Shown: piece by piece, positions 44,013-51,412 of the stretch | Layout: each line of letters opens with the position of its first letter | Numbering within the stretch: position 1 is the stretch's first letter | Source: JBEEJZ01 sp041168905 | GTDB taxonomy: Bacteria > Pseudomonadota > Gammaproteobacteria > Burkholderiales > Burkholderiaceae_C | Reading direction: 5' to 3' | Assembly: GCA_041168905.1 (NCBI GenBank) | Contig: JBEEJZ010000027.1 | Location: 13,049 to 77,048, forward strand | Length of the DNA stretch: 64,000 nucleotides | Notes under the pieces: model-generated | What the model was told of the DNA's origin: nothing | The model's database searches: none | What the model saw: the letters and a program-made list of their open reading frames with translations, nothing else | Made by a program: the position numbers and the translations under genes

Positions 44013-44415
44013 GGGCACGCCAGCACCCAGCAAACACAAGTACCGGCTGCAGTTTGTGCCCAGCGCTTGGGACGAATGGCAAAAGCTGGATGGATCGGTC
44101 AGAGAGCCCTTGCGAAAGTTACTCAAAAAACGCTTGGACCAGCCCCATGTTCCGGGCTCTGCACTCCGTGGGCCACTGCTCGGACACTACAAGATCAAAC
44201 TCAGGAAACAGGGCTACCGTCTGATTTATGGGGTCGAGGATGATGTGCTCATCGTCATGGTGATGGCGGTAGACAAACGCGAGGACAGCGTGGTGTACCA
44301 ATCCGCTGTTTCGCGAGTGTCTGAGAAGGTGGCTCAATATGTCAAAACAGGCCCCAAGCGAGCCAAGCCCAGAGCAGGTGCATCAGCGTTGATCACCATC
44401 AACCACCAACCCTAG
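44002..44415 (+). CDS. RelE-family toxin with C-terminal extension
   Basis: A 137-residue RelE/ParE-superfamily protein, likely a ribosome-dependent mRNA interferase. The core, residues 12-100, shows YRLQFVPSAWDEWQKLDGSVREPLRKLLKKRL, LRGPLLGHYKIKLRKQGYRLIYGVEDDVLIVMVMAVDKREDSVVY, close to the RelE consensus. It is about 40 residues longer than usual: a basic tail (VAQYVKTGPKRAKPRAGASALITINHQP) follows the normal end. The antitoxin gene overlaps its start. Confidence 0.88.
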   Translation: MPSEGTPAPSKHKYRLQFVPSAWDEWQKLDGSVREPLRKLLKKRLDQPHVPGSALRGPLLGHYKIKLRKQGYRLIYGVEDDVLIVMVMAVDKREDSVVYQSAVSRVSEKVAQYVKTGPKRAKPRAGASALITINHQP

Positions 44416-44424
44416 GCCCACTCT

Positions 44425-45033
44425 TCACACCCAATTCCCCAACACCGACAGCGCCAGCAAGCCACCCATGGCCCGGTTGAACCAGCGGCGCCGGGTGGGC
44501 GGTGCCAGCCAGCGGCGCAGGTGTTGGCCCAGCAGGGCCCAGCTGCCGACGCAGGGTAGGTTGACCAGGCAAAACAACAAAGACAAGGCCATGGCCTGAC
44601 CCAAAGAGGCCTGTGGCGGCACATAGGTGCTGAAAAAGCCCAGCACCATCACCCACACCTTGGGATTGACCCACTGAAATGCTGCCGCAGCCCAAAAACC
44701 CATGGGCCGTGCCGCTGCGCCCGAGGTCTGGATGGACGAGGCTTGCGTATGGGCGAGGCCCCAGGCCAGCCACAGCAGGTAAGCAGAACCCAGCCAGCGC
44801 AGCACCTCATGCACTGCCGGGTGTAAAGCCACCAGGGTTTGCAGGCCCGCGCTGGCCGGCAACAGAATCAGCCCCAGCCCGCCACTGACGCCCAAAAGAT
44901 GGGGCACGGTGCGGCGAAAGCCGAAATTGACACCCGAGGCCAGCAGCATGGTGTTGTTGGGCCCCGGGGTGATGGAGGTGGCCAGCGCAAACAGGGCACA
45001 GGCAATCAGGGTGGAAGAAGTCAGGTTACTCAT
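44425..45033 (-). CDS. LysE family amino-acid exporter
   Basis: A 202-residue LysE/RhtB family exporter with about six helices. The signature near the start is FALATSITPGPNNTMLLASGVNFGFRRTVPHLLGVSGG; WLGSAYLLWLAWGLA and FQWVNPKVWVMVLG are also family-typical. I used the ATG at 45033; the frame extends 12 codons upstream. It is divergent, over 55 bp, from a MocR-type regulator that probably controls it. The exported compound is unknown. Confidence 0.9.
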   Translation of the reverse strand: MSNLTSSTLIACALFALATSITPGPNNTMLLASGVNFGFRRTVPHLLGVSGGLGLILLPASAGLQTLVALHPAVHEVLRWLGSAYLLWLAWGLAHTQASSIQTSGAAARPMGFWAAAAFQWVNPKVWVMVLGFFSTYVPPQASLGQAMALSLLFCLVNLPCVGSWALLGQHLRRWLAPPTRRRWFNRAMGGLLALSVLGNWV

Positions 45034-45088
45034 GGTGGGCAGCATAGATGGCACCACCAATACAATCAAACAATTGTCCTAGTTACAC

Positions 45089-46429
45089 ATGAGCACCACC
45101 CGACACCAGGCCCTGGTCGATGAAATGAGTACCGGCATTCGGGCTGGGCGTTGGCCTGCCGGGAGCCGTCTGCCCACGCACCGCGCCTTTGCCCGCGAAA
45201 ACGGCATTGCACTGGCCACCGCCAGCAAGGTCTACGCCACTTTGCAAGAGATGGCACTGGTCGCTGGCGAAACCGGGCGTGGCACCTATGTGCGTGAATG
45301 GCCCAGCGGCTCGGACCACAGCCTGCAGTCGGCCATGCCTCAGCCAGCGCCGGTGGACCTGGCCTTTACCTACCCGCACACGCCCAACGCCGAGGCATTG
45401 CTGACATCCGCCTGGCAGGCCCTGCGTGACGCGGGCGAGCTCCCGCGCCTGATGGAGGTGCAGCCGCTGGCGGGTGCCTGGCCACACCGGGAAGCGGTGG
45501 CACATCACCTATACAGCCGCGGCCTGAATGCCGACGCCAACGACGTGATGCTGGTGGGTGGTGCTCAGCAGGGCCTGGCCTGCACGGTCATGGCCTTGCT
45601 GCAGCCCGGCGATGTGGTGGTCGTGGACGAAATGACCTATCCCGGCATGCTGGCACTGGGCCAGACCCACATGCTGGACATGCAGGCCCTGCGCTGGCAC
45701 GCCCATGGCGGCCCCGATCTGCAAGCCCTGGCAGACCTGCTGCAACGCCGCCCAGTGAAAGCCATCTACACCATGCCTACCCTGCACAACCCCACAGGCT
45801 GGGTCATGAACGAGACGGAGCGTGAGGCGCTGGTGGCCCTGGCGCGCCAGCACAAAGTGTGGTTGATTGAAGATGCCACCTATGCGTTTTTGGTGTCTGA
45901 CGCCCCGCTGCCCCTGGCCGCCCTTGCCCCCGAGCGAACAGTCTATGTTTCAAGTCTGAGCAAAAGCGTGGGCGGCGGCGGGCGGCTGGGCTTCATGGTG
46001 GTTCCCCCTGCGCTAGCGCCCCGTTTTGAGCGCACACTGCGGGCCCTGACCTGGAGCCAGCCTGGGCTGATGGCGGCATTGGCCGCGCACTGGATCCACA
46101 GCGGCGAGGTGCTGCGCTTGGAGGGAGACAAACGCCGGGCCGCCCAGCAACGTCAGGCCATGGCGCAAGTTCACTTGAACGGGCTGCGTCTGCAGGCTAA
46201 CCTGGAATCGTTTTTTGTCTGGGTGCACTTGCCTGAAGCGGTGCGCCCCGAACCGCTGACACTGCGATTAGCCGAGCTGGGCATCGCAGTGGCGCCAGCC
46301 ACCGCGTTCGCTGCGGGTGCACACGCACCCCGCGCCATCCGCCTGAGTCTGGGCGGTGCCAGCATCGAAACGTTGCAGGTCGCCCTGCCGCTGGTGCGCA
46401 AAGCCATCGACGACCTGGCCTGGGGCTAA
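45089..46429 (+). CDS. MocR/PdxR-type GntR regulator with aminotransferase domain
   Basis: A 446-residue chimera: N-terminal GntR winged HTH (residues 1-70, IRAGRWPAGSRLPTHRAFARENGIALATASKVYATL) joined to a fold-type I aminotransferase domain (100-445). GAQQGLACTVMALLQPGDVVVVDEMTYPG, MPTLHNPTGWVMN, IEDATYAFL and SSLSKSVGGGGRLGF mark the PLP site, the last with the Schiff-base Lys. Such proteins use PLP adducts as signals rather than catalysing. The gap to lysE contains ACAATTGT, a short palindrome. The last four bases overlap the convergent GAF-Fis gene. Confidence 0.9.
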   Translation: MSTTRHQALVDEMSTGIRAGRWPAGSRLPTHRAFARENGIALATASKVYATLQEMALVAGETGRGTYVREWPSGSDHSLQSAMPQPAPVDLAFTYPHTPNAEALLTSAWQALRDAGELPRLMEVQPLAGAWPHREAVAHHLYSRGLNADANDVMLVGGAQQGLACTVMALLQPGDVVVVDEMTYPGMLALGQTHMLDMQALRWHAHGGPDLQALADLLQRRPVKAIYTMPTLHNPTGWVMNETEREALVALARQHKVWLIEDATYAFLVSDAPLPLAALAPERTVYVSSLSKSVGGGGRLGFMVVPPALAPRFERTLRALTWSQPGLMAALAAHWIHSGEVLRLEGDKRRAAQQRQAMAQVHLNGLRLQANLESFFVWVHLPEAVRPEPLTLRLAELGIAVAPATAFAAGAHAPRAIRLSLGGASIETLQVALPLVRKAIDDLAWG

Positions 46430-47709
46430 TCAGAGTCGACCGCCTGCGGCTCCGATTTACGGGCGTTAAGGTGCCGATACAGCAGGCCCCGCGACACGCC
46501 CAGACTGCGGGCGGCCTTGGAGATATTGCCGCCGCAGGCCGCCAGCGTGCTGTCGATCATCTGGTTGTGGTGTTCACTCAAACGCGCGCCGGCGGGCAAT
46601 TTGCTGGTCGGCAACAGTGTCGTGTGCTCGGTCTCAGAGCCGGCGTCTTCACCCGCCAGCGGCGCGAGGGAAGTTGGCAACCCGCTCGAAGATACAGGCG
46701 GCTTGTTCGCCGACAAGGCGATGGCGTGCCCAAAATCGAGGCCATCCGACGCCAGCAGACTGGCCCGAGCCCACACTCCCAGCCCATTGGGCAAGCGCAA
46801 AGCGGTCAGTCCGGTGTGGCGAGTCAGGGCCAGCAAAGACGAGGGTTCAAGGCCAAACAGGGAGGTCACATCGCGTGCGGCGCCATGGGCGGTAGCCCCT
46901 AACAAGCGTGCGGCTGCGCCATTGAGCCAGGCAACCTGACCGGTGGCGCTGATACCTGCCAACGCCTCCATCGGGGTCGCCAGCAGGGATGGGCTGGCCT
47001 GAAAACGCAAGAGCAGATGCTCACGGGACTGCGCCAGCAAAAGCCGGTTTTCGATGGACGTTGCGTAGACCCCGACCATGGAGGCCGCGTCGAAATCGAA
47101 ATGCCGCCCTTCCAGCGTGATGTCCAGCACCGCAGCTACCTGGCCATGCACGTCATGAATGGGCGCTGCCGCGCATTCAAAACTGCTCAGACAGTCAAAG
47201 TAATGCTCGGCTCCAGTCACCGTACAGGCCTGACCGGTGAGTGTGACGATACCCGGCGCGGTGGTACCGACATGGGCTTCGGACAAATTAACGCCCACCC
47301 GGCAGGCCTTGCCCAGCAGGGGCTCCTGCGCGGCCATGGGGTTGTGGGTGGCATGCACGATGACCCCCTGCGCGTCGGTCAGCAGCACGCGGCAATCAAT
47401 GCCCGCCAGGGCCGCCTCCATGGTCAACAGTTCTTGTTGCGCGGCCTCCAGCAATTCTCGATTTCGGTTCAGTGTCGCGTGCTTGCGGCTGGCCGTGACG
47501 GGATTGAACTCCAGGGACTGCCGGGCTACTTGCCGGCCCGAGGTACAACGCATCCAGGACTGGATTACCCCCTCGCCCACCAAACCTGTGGGTCTCAACC
47601 CTTGCTCGAAAAACTGATCTCTGGCTTGCGCGATGCGTTGCATGCGGGTGCTAGGAAACAACTGTGTGGGCAGGGAAGCTGACAGGTGATGGGTCGCACG
47701 CAGGGCCAT
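46426..47709 (-). CDS. AcoR-like GAF-Fis regulator lacking the AAA+ domain
   Basis: A 427-residue regulator built like AcoR (GAF near 75-220, with the opening RIAQARDQFFEQGLRPTGLVGEGVIQSWMRC; PAS-like near 235-300, ALAGISATGQVAWLNGAAARLLGA; Fis-type HTH at the end, IDSTLAACGGNISKAARSLGVSRGLLYRHLNARK). Between PAS and HTH there is only a linker; the Walker and GAFTGA motifs of sigma-54 activators are absent. It therefore cannot remodel sigma-54 polymerase itself and probably acts as an ordinary activator or repressor. Divergent from the PQQ dehydrogenase operon, whose alcohol or aldehyde it may sense. Confidence 0.85.
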   Translation of the reverse strand: MALRATHHLSASLPTQLFPSTRMQRIAQARDQFFEQGLRPTGLVGEGVIQSWMRCTSGRQVARQSLEFNPVTASRKHATLNRNRELLEAAQQELLTMEAALAGIDCRVLLTDAQGVIVHATHNPMAAQEPLLGKACRVGVNLSEAHVGTTAPGIVTLTGQACTVTGAEHYFDCLSSFECAAAPIHDVHGQVAAVLDITLEGRHFDFDAASMVGVYATSIENRLLLAQSREHLLLRFQASPSLLATPMEALAGISATGQVAWLNGAAARLLGATAHGAARDVTSLFGLEPSSLLALTRHTGLTALRLPNGLGVWARASLLASDGLDFGHAIALSANKPPVSSSGLPTSLAPLAGEDAGSETEHTTLLPTSKLPAGARLSEHHNQMIDSTLAACGGNISKAARSLGVSRGLLYRHLNARKSEPQAVDSD

Positions 47710-47777
47710 GGGTATTTTTCGTCAAAGACTCAAAGCAGATGACCGGAGTTTGGCAGGCCAGATGCCCGCCGTACACA

Positions 47778-47850
47778 GGGTAAATACGGGTTTTCCTCCA
47801 TTTACCCGCCATTTTTTTGTGGAATTGTTCCACCGTAGAACAGTTCCTAC
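47778..47850. promoter_or_regulatory. Operator cluster between the GAF-Fis gene and the PQQ dehydrogenase operon
   Basis: Three symmetric elements lie here: GGGTAAAT and ATTTACCC (47778-47785 and 47800-47807), the perfect GTGGAA-TTG-TTCCAC (47819-47833), and AGAACAGTTCC (47837-47847), which repeats the GAA-N3-TTCC pattern 16 bases after the previous one. The gap is 255 bp; nothing else, and no clear sigma-54 promoter, was seen in it. Confidence 0.55.
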
Positions 47851-47964
47851 CTAGGGTATTCCCGCAGGTGCAAATCTATCGTTCCGTTGCAATCATCAAA
47901 CACCTTGCACACGTTTGTGCGGGGGCGCTTACGACGCAACAAACATCAGGACAGGAGACAGTTC

Positions 47965-49632
47965 ATGGCCAAGAATTACAGCTTTGTGGGCGGCTTGATT
48001 GCCGCAGCCCTTTTCTCTGGTGCACAGGCCCAGGGCATCGATGCACTCAAGCAGGATGCTGCAACGCCCGGCGATGTGCTCACTTACGGTATGGGCTACA
48101 ACAACCAACGCTACAGCCCGCTCAAGCAAATCAATGCAGGCAACGTGAGCAAGCTGCAGCCAGCCTGGGCCTATAGCCTGAACAACCCGCAAGGCCAGGA
48201 GGCACAGCCCATCGTGCATGAAGGCGTGATGTACGTCACCACCCACAACACCACGATTGCGCTGGACCCCATCTCAGGCAAACAGATCTGGAAAAATGAA
48301 ATCGAGTTGCCGCAGGATGTGTTCAAGATGGCCTGCTGCGGCATTCTGAACCGCGGCGCTGCCATCATGGACGGCAAGATCTACCGCACCACGCTGGACG
48401 CCCACGTGATGGCCATCGACGCCAAAACTGGCAAGCAACTCTGGAAGAGCAAGGCGGCCAACTATCAGGACGGTCAGGCCATGACCGCAGCCCCCCTGAT
48501 CGCTAACGGCGTGGTGATGACTGGCATTGCCGGTGGCGAATACGGAACCCGTGGCTTCATTGACGGCTGGGACCCAGCCACAGGCAAGCAACTCTGGCGC
48601 ATTTACACCACCGCCGCCCCTGGTGAAAAAGGCGGCGACACCTGGCCCGGCGACACGGCCATGAAGGGCGGCGCGCCCACCTGGCTGACCGGGGCCTACG
48701 ACCCGGACCTGGACCTGGTGTACTGGGGCACCGGCAACGGTGGTCCCTGGAATGCGGAAGCACGCAAAGGCGACAACCTGTACATCGCCTCGGTGCTGGC
48801 TTTCCGCCCCAAGACGGGTGAGATGGTCTGGCACTACCAGTTCAGCCCCAACGATCTCTATGACTATGACGCCACCGAAGTCGGCATGCTGGTGGACATG
48901 AAGATCGACGGCAAGGACCGCAAGGTGCTGGCACAGGCCAACCGCAACGGTTTCTTCTATGTGCTGGACCGCGCCAACGGCAAGCTGTTGGCCGCCAACC
49001 CCTACGTCAAGGTCAACTGGGCCGACAAGATCGACATGGCCACAGGCAGGCCGGTGGAGTCTGACGTGTCCAAGCGCATTCGCGCTGGCGCGGACCTGGA
49101 GGTCTTCCCGTCGGTGCTGGGCGGCAAAAACTGGAGCCCCATGTCCTGGAACCCGGCCACCGGCCTGGCTTATGCCAACACGCTCAACATCAGCTGGCCC
49201 TACCAGCTGGTCAAGCCCGAGTACAAAAAAGGCGAGTGGTATCTGGGCGTGAACTTCCGCGGCGTCACCATGCCGAAGGACCAGCCCCACGGCTACCTGA
49301 GCGCCATCGACCCCATGACGGGCAAGAGCAAGTGGCAGCTGGCCTGGCCAGGTCAGCCCAGCATGGCGGGCACCTTGTCCACGGCCGGTGATCTGGTCTT
49401 CACAGGCGCCGCCACGGGCGAGTTCATTGCGGTGGATGCCAACACCGGCAAGAAGCTCTGGCAGTTCCAGACCAGCTCCGGCATCATTGGTCTGCCCATC
49501 ACTTGGGAGCACAAAGGCAAACAGTACGTAACGGTGCTGTCGGGTGCCGGCGGCGTGTGGGCACTGTTGGGTGACGAGCGCATGGGCAACGTGCCCGCAG
49601 GCGGCTCAGTCTGGACCTTCGCACTCAACTGA
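47965..49632 (+). CDS. PQQ-dependent alcohol dehydrogenase with lanthanide-type DYD signature
   Basis: A 555-residue periplasmic quinoprotein. Signal peptide to about residue 23 (SFVGGLIAAALFSGAQAQ). The eight-bladed propeller shows WAYSLNNP, the vicinal disulfide Cys124-Cys125 (MACCG), GIAGGEYGTRGFIDGWDP, GTGNGGPWN and the catalytic Asp300 in SPNDLYDYDATE. Asp302, two residues on, is the extra metal ligand found in XoxF, ExaF and PedH enzymes and absent from calcium enzymes. The C-terminus has SGAGGVWALLG. Alcohol and aldehyde oxidation with a lanthanide and PQQ is inferred. GGAG precedes the ATG at 47965. The cytochrome and XoxJ-like genes follow without a gap. Confidence 0.9.
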   Translation: MAKNYSFVGGLIAAALFSGAQAQGIDALKQDAATPGDVLTYGMGYNNQRYSPLKQINAGNVSKLQPAWAYSLNNPQGQEAQPIVHEGVMYVTTHNTTIALDPISGKQIWKNEIELPQDVFKMACCGILNRGAAIMDGKIYRTTLDAHVMAIDAKTGKQLWKSKAANYQDGQAMTAAPLIANGVVMTGIAGGEYGTRGFIDGWDPATGKQLWRIYTTAAPGEKGGDTWPGDTAMKGGAPTWLTGAYDPDLDLVYWGTGNGGPWNAEARKGDNLYIASVLAFRPKTGEMVWHYQFSPNDLYDYDATEVGMLVDMKIDGKDRKVLAQANRNGFFYVLDRANGKLLAANPYVKVNWADKIDMATGRPVESDVSKRIRAGADLEVFPSVLGGKNWSPMSWNPATGLAYANTLNISWPYQLVKPEYKKGEWYLGVNFRGVTMPKDQPHGYLSAIDPMTGKSKWQLAWPGQPSMAGTLSTAGDLVFTGAATGEFIAVDANTGKKLWQFQTSSGIIGLPITWEHKGKQYVTVLSGAGGVWALLGDERMGNVPAGGSVWTFALN

Positions 49633-49961
49633 TGATGCGGGCCAGCTTGCTACTGGCGTGCTGTGCAGCCCTGGCCGGGGCTGCACACGCGCAAGACGCG
49701 CCGCGCTTTGTGGTGGACGAGATCAACCAGGGAAACACGCTGTTTCACCGCACCTGTGCGCAGTGCCACGGGCGCAACATGGTCAACTCGGGCACCACCA
49801 CCTACGACCTGCGGCGCTTTCCAGTCGATCAACCTGAGCGCTTCATTCAATCGGTGACCCAAGGCAAAGGCAATATGCCTTCGTTCAAGGACGCTTTGAC
49901 TTCTGAAGAAATTCGCAAATTGTGGGCCTACGTCGGCTCGCGTGGCGGCAAGGAGCCCTGA
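49632..49961 (+). CDS. Periplasmic c-type cytochrome, electron acceptor of the dehydrogenase
   Basis: A 109-residue monoheme cytochrome c. Signal peptide RASLLLACCAALAGAAHAQ; heme motif CAQCH after GNTLFHRT; the sixth ligand is probably Met in GKGNMPSFKDAL. The start overlaps the dehydrogenase stop by one base (TGATG), with a second ATG one codon on. By position and type it corresponds to XoxG/ExaB, taking electrons from PQQ. Confidence 0.9.
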   Translation: MMRASLLLACCAALAGAAHAQDAPRFVVDEINQGNTLFHRTCAQCHGRNMVNSGTTTYDLRRFPVDQPERFIQSVTQGKGNMPSFKDALTSEEIRKLWAYVGSRGGKEP

Positions 49962-49965
49962 ACCC

Positions 49966-50901
49966 ATGCAACGTTCTGCATTCCAAACCCGTTGGCGCCG
50001 ACGCCTGAGCGCATGGGCCTTGCTCATGGCGGGGTGCGGCCTGGTGGCTGCCGAGCCGCTGAAGGTGTGCGTCAGCGAGGACAGCCCACCCCAGTCGCGC
50101 GTGAGCAAAGGCAAAGCCAGCGGCCTGGATGTTCGACTGGCGGAAGCGGTCGCGGCTACGCTGGGCAGACCACTCACCATCGTGCCATTCGAGACGGAAT
50201 TCGAGAAAGAATCCACCCTCACGCAAGAGGTCAACGCGCTGCTGTCCGCAGGGGTGTGTGACCTGGTCAGCGGTTTTCCGCTGCTGCAGTCTGACCTGGG
50301 ACCGGCCAGCCGGCCTTCAGCCCGCACGCCGGACTACCCGGGCGCCAAACGCAAACGGGAACGTCCATTCGTGCCCCTGGGTGAATTGGTGGCCAGCAAG
50401 GCCTATCAGGCGGCCACGCTCGGTGTCGTGCTGCGTGCAGGCCAGCCCCCCGTGTCTGGCCTCATGGATCTGCAGGGCCGCAAGGTAGGAGCGGTGACTG
50501 GCACCTTGGCGGGCACCCTGGTCAGTTTGTATCGCAACGGCGCCTTACGTGGCGGCATGGTGAGCTTGTCGCAACGCGAGAGCGCCTGGTCTGCGCTGGA
50601 AAGCGGGCGCATCGACGCCCTGATTTTGCCGACCGAGGCCTTTGACGCCCATCGCTTGCAAGCCCCCGCCAGCGACCTGACCTTGGCCACCTACCAGCGC
50701 CCCATCGGCGTTAACCTGGGCTTTGTCACGCTGGCATCGGCACCGGCTGATCTTCTCCAGGGCACGAACAGGGTGTTGTCCCAAGTGATGGCAGACGGGC
50801 GACTGAAGCAATGGGCGCGTGAAGAAGGTTTGAGCTGGCACCCGCCCAGTCTGCCGGAAGTCTCGCCCGGCCCGACCCTGGTCAGCCTGGTCAGCGACTG
50901 A
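49966..50901 (+). CDS. XoxJ/MxaJ-like periplasmic binding protein
   Basis: A 311-residue periplasmic protein of the family 3 solute-binding fold. After a leader (RRRLSAWALLMAGCGLVAAEP) it reads LKVCVSEDSPPQSRV, GLDVRLAEAVAATLGRPLTIVPFE, CDLVSGFPLLQSD and LQGRKVGAVTGTLAGTLV. In methanol-dehydrogenase loci the MxaJ/XoxJ protein of this fold stands third after the enzyme and cytochrome, exactly as here, and is thought to help mature or activate the enzyme. A transport role is less likely as no permease is near. The ATG at 49966 is five bases after the cytochrome stop, with GGAG upstream. Confidence 0.82.
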   Translation: MQRSAFQTRWRRRLSAWALLMAGCGLVAAEPLKVCVSEDSPPQSRVSKGKASGLDVRLAEAVAATLGRPLTIVPFETEFEKESTLTQEVNALLSAGVCDLVSGFPLLQSDLGPASRPSARTPDYPGAKRKRERPFVPLGELVASKAYQAATLGVVLRAGQPPVSGLMDLQGRKVGAVTGTLAGTLVSLYRNGALRGGMVSLSQRESAWSALESGRIDALILPTEAFDAHRLQAPASDLTLATYQRPIGVNLGFVTLASAPADLLQGTNRVLSQVMADGRLKQWAREEGLSWHPPSLPEVSPGPTLVSLVSD

Positions 50902-50915
50902 TGACAGTCGGGGCG

Positions 50916-51353
50916 TCAGACCCCCGACGCCCCCAGAAAACAGCACAGGCTGGCCACGATCGTCAGGCGAAACCGCAGCGTGAGCCAACCGTTCATGTGG
51001 AACAGCCGGTACTGCTTGCGGTCGACCAGGTAGCAGGCCATCAGCAAGAAGCCCAGCACGACCAGCCCGGCCCACGGGGGCATGATCACGGCCACCGCCG
51101 CCACCAGACTGGGGACCACGCCCCAGACAAAAGGGAAGAGTGGCGAGGTCTGACCGTCGCGCATGGCCAGCCCCCAGTAAATGCCCCCTAAAAAGCTGGC
51201 GATGACAGCGGCATAGGCCGCCAGACCGAGCATGGCAAAAGGCGTGAGGTCGTGGCTGACCAACCAGACCGTCAAAGCCCCGATCACAAAAGGTGCCAGA
51301 CCGGCATAACCCAGGCGCAAGGCCCACAGGGGTGGCTCCGAACGGGTGTGCAT
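50916..51353 (-). CDS. DUF3429 membrane protein
   Basis: A 145-residue membrane protein of DUF3429, with five helices: LGYAGLAPFVIGALTVWLV, PFAMLGLAAYAAVIASFLGGIYWGLAM (the family's GGxxWG motif), FVWGVVPSLVAAVAVIM, AGLVVLGFLLMACYLVD and LRFRLTIVASLCCFL. Function unknown. A TTG at 51416 overlapping the upstream stop is another start, adding 21 polar residues. It is the last gene of the photolyase operon. Confidence 0.8.
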   Translation of the reverse strand: MHTRSEPPLWALRLGYAGLAPFVIGALTVWLVSHDLTPFAMLGLAAYAAVIASFLGGIYWGLAMRDGQTSPLFPFVWGVVPSLVAAVAVIMPPWAGLVVLGFLLMACYLVDRKQYRLFHMNGWLTLRFRLTIVASLCCFLGASGV

Positions 51354-51412
51354 CGACGGCGGATCATGGCGGGTTTGGGACGTAGCGGCGGGGGTGGGAG
51401 CAGAGGCAGATT

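Noticed and set aside
47887..47964. Extension of the PQQ dehydrogenase upstream of its signal peptide
   Set aside because: A GGAG and a signal peptide fix the start at 47965; the extension is basic and without family similarity.
47851..47964. Sigma-54 (-24/-12) promoter for the PQQ dehydrogenase
   Set aside because: No GG-N10-GC element close to the TGGCAC-N5-TTGC consensus could be found.
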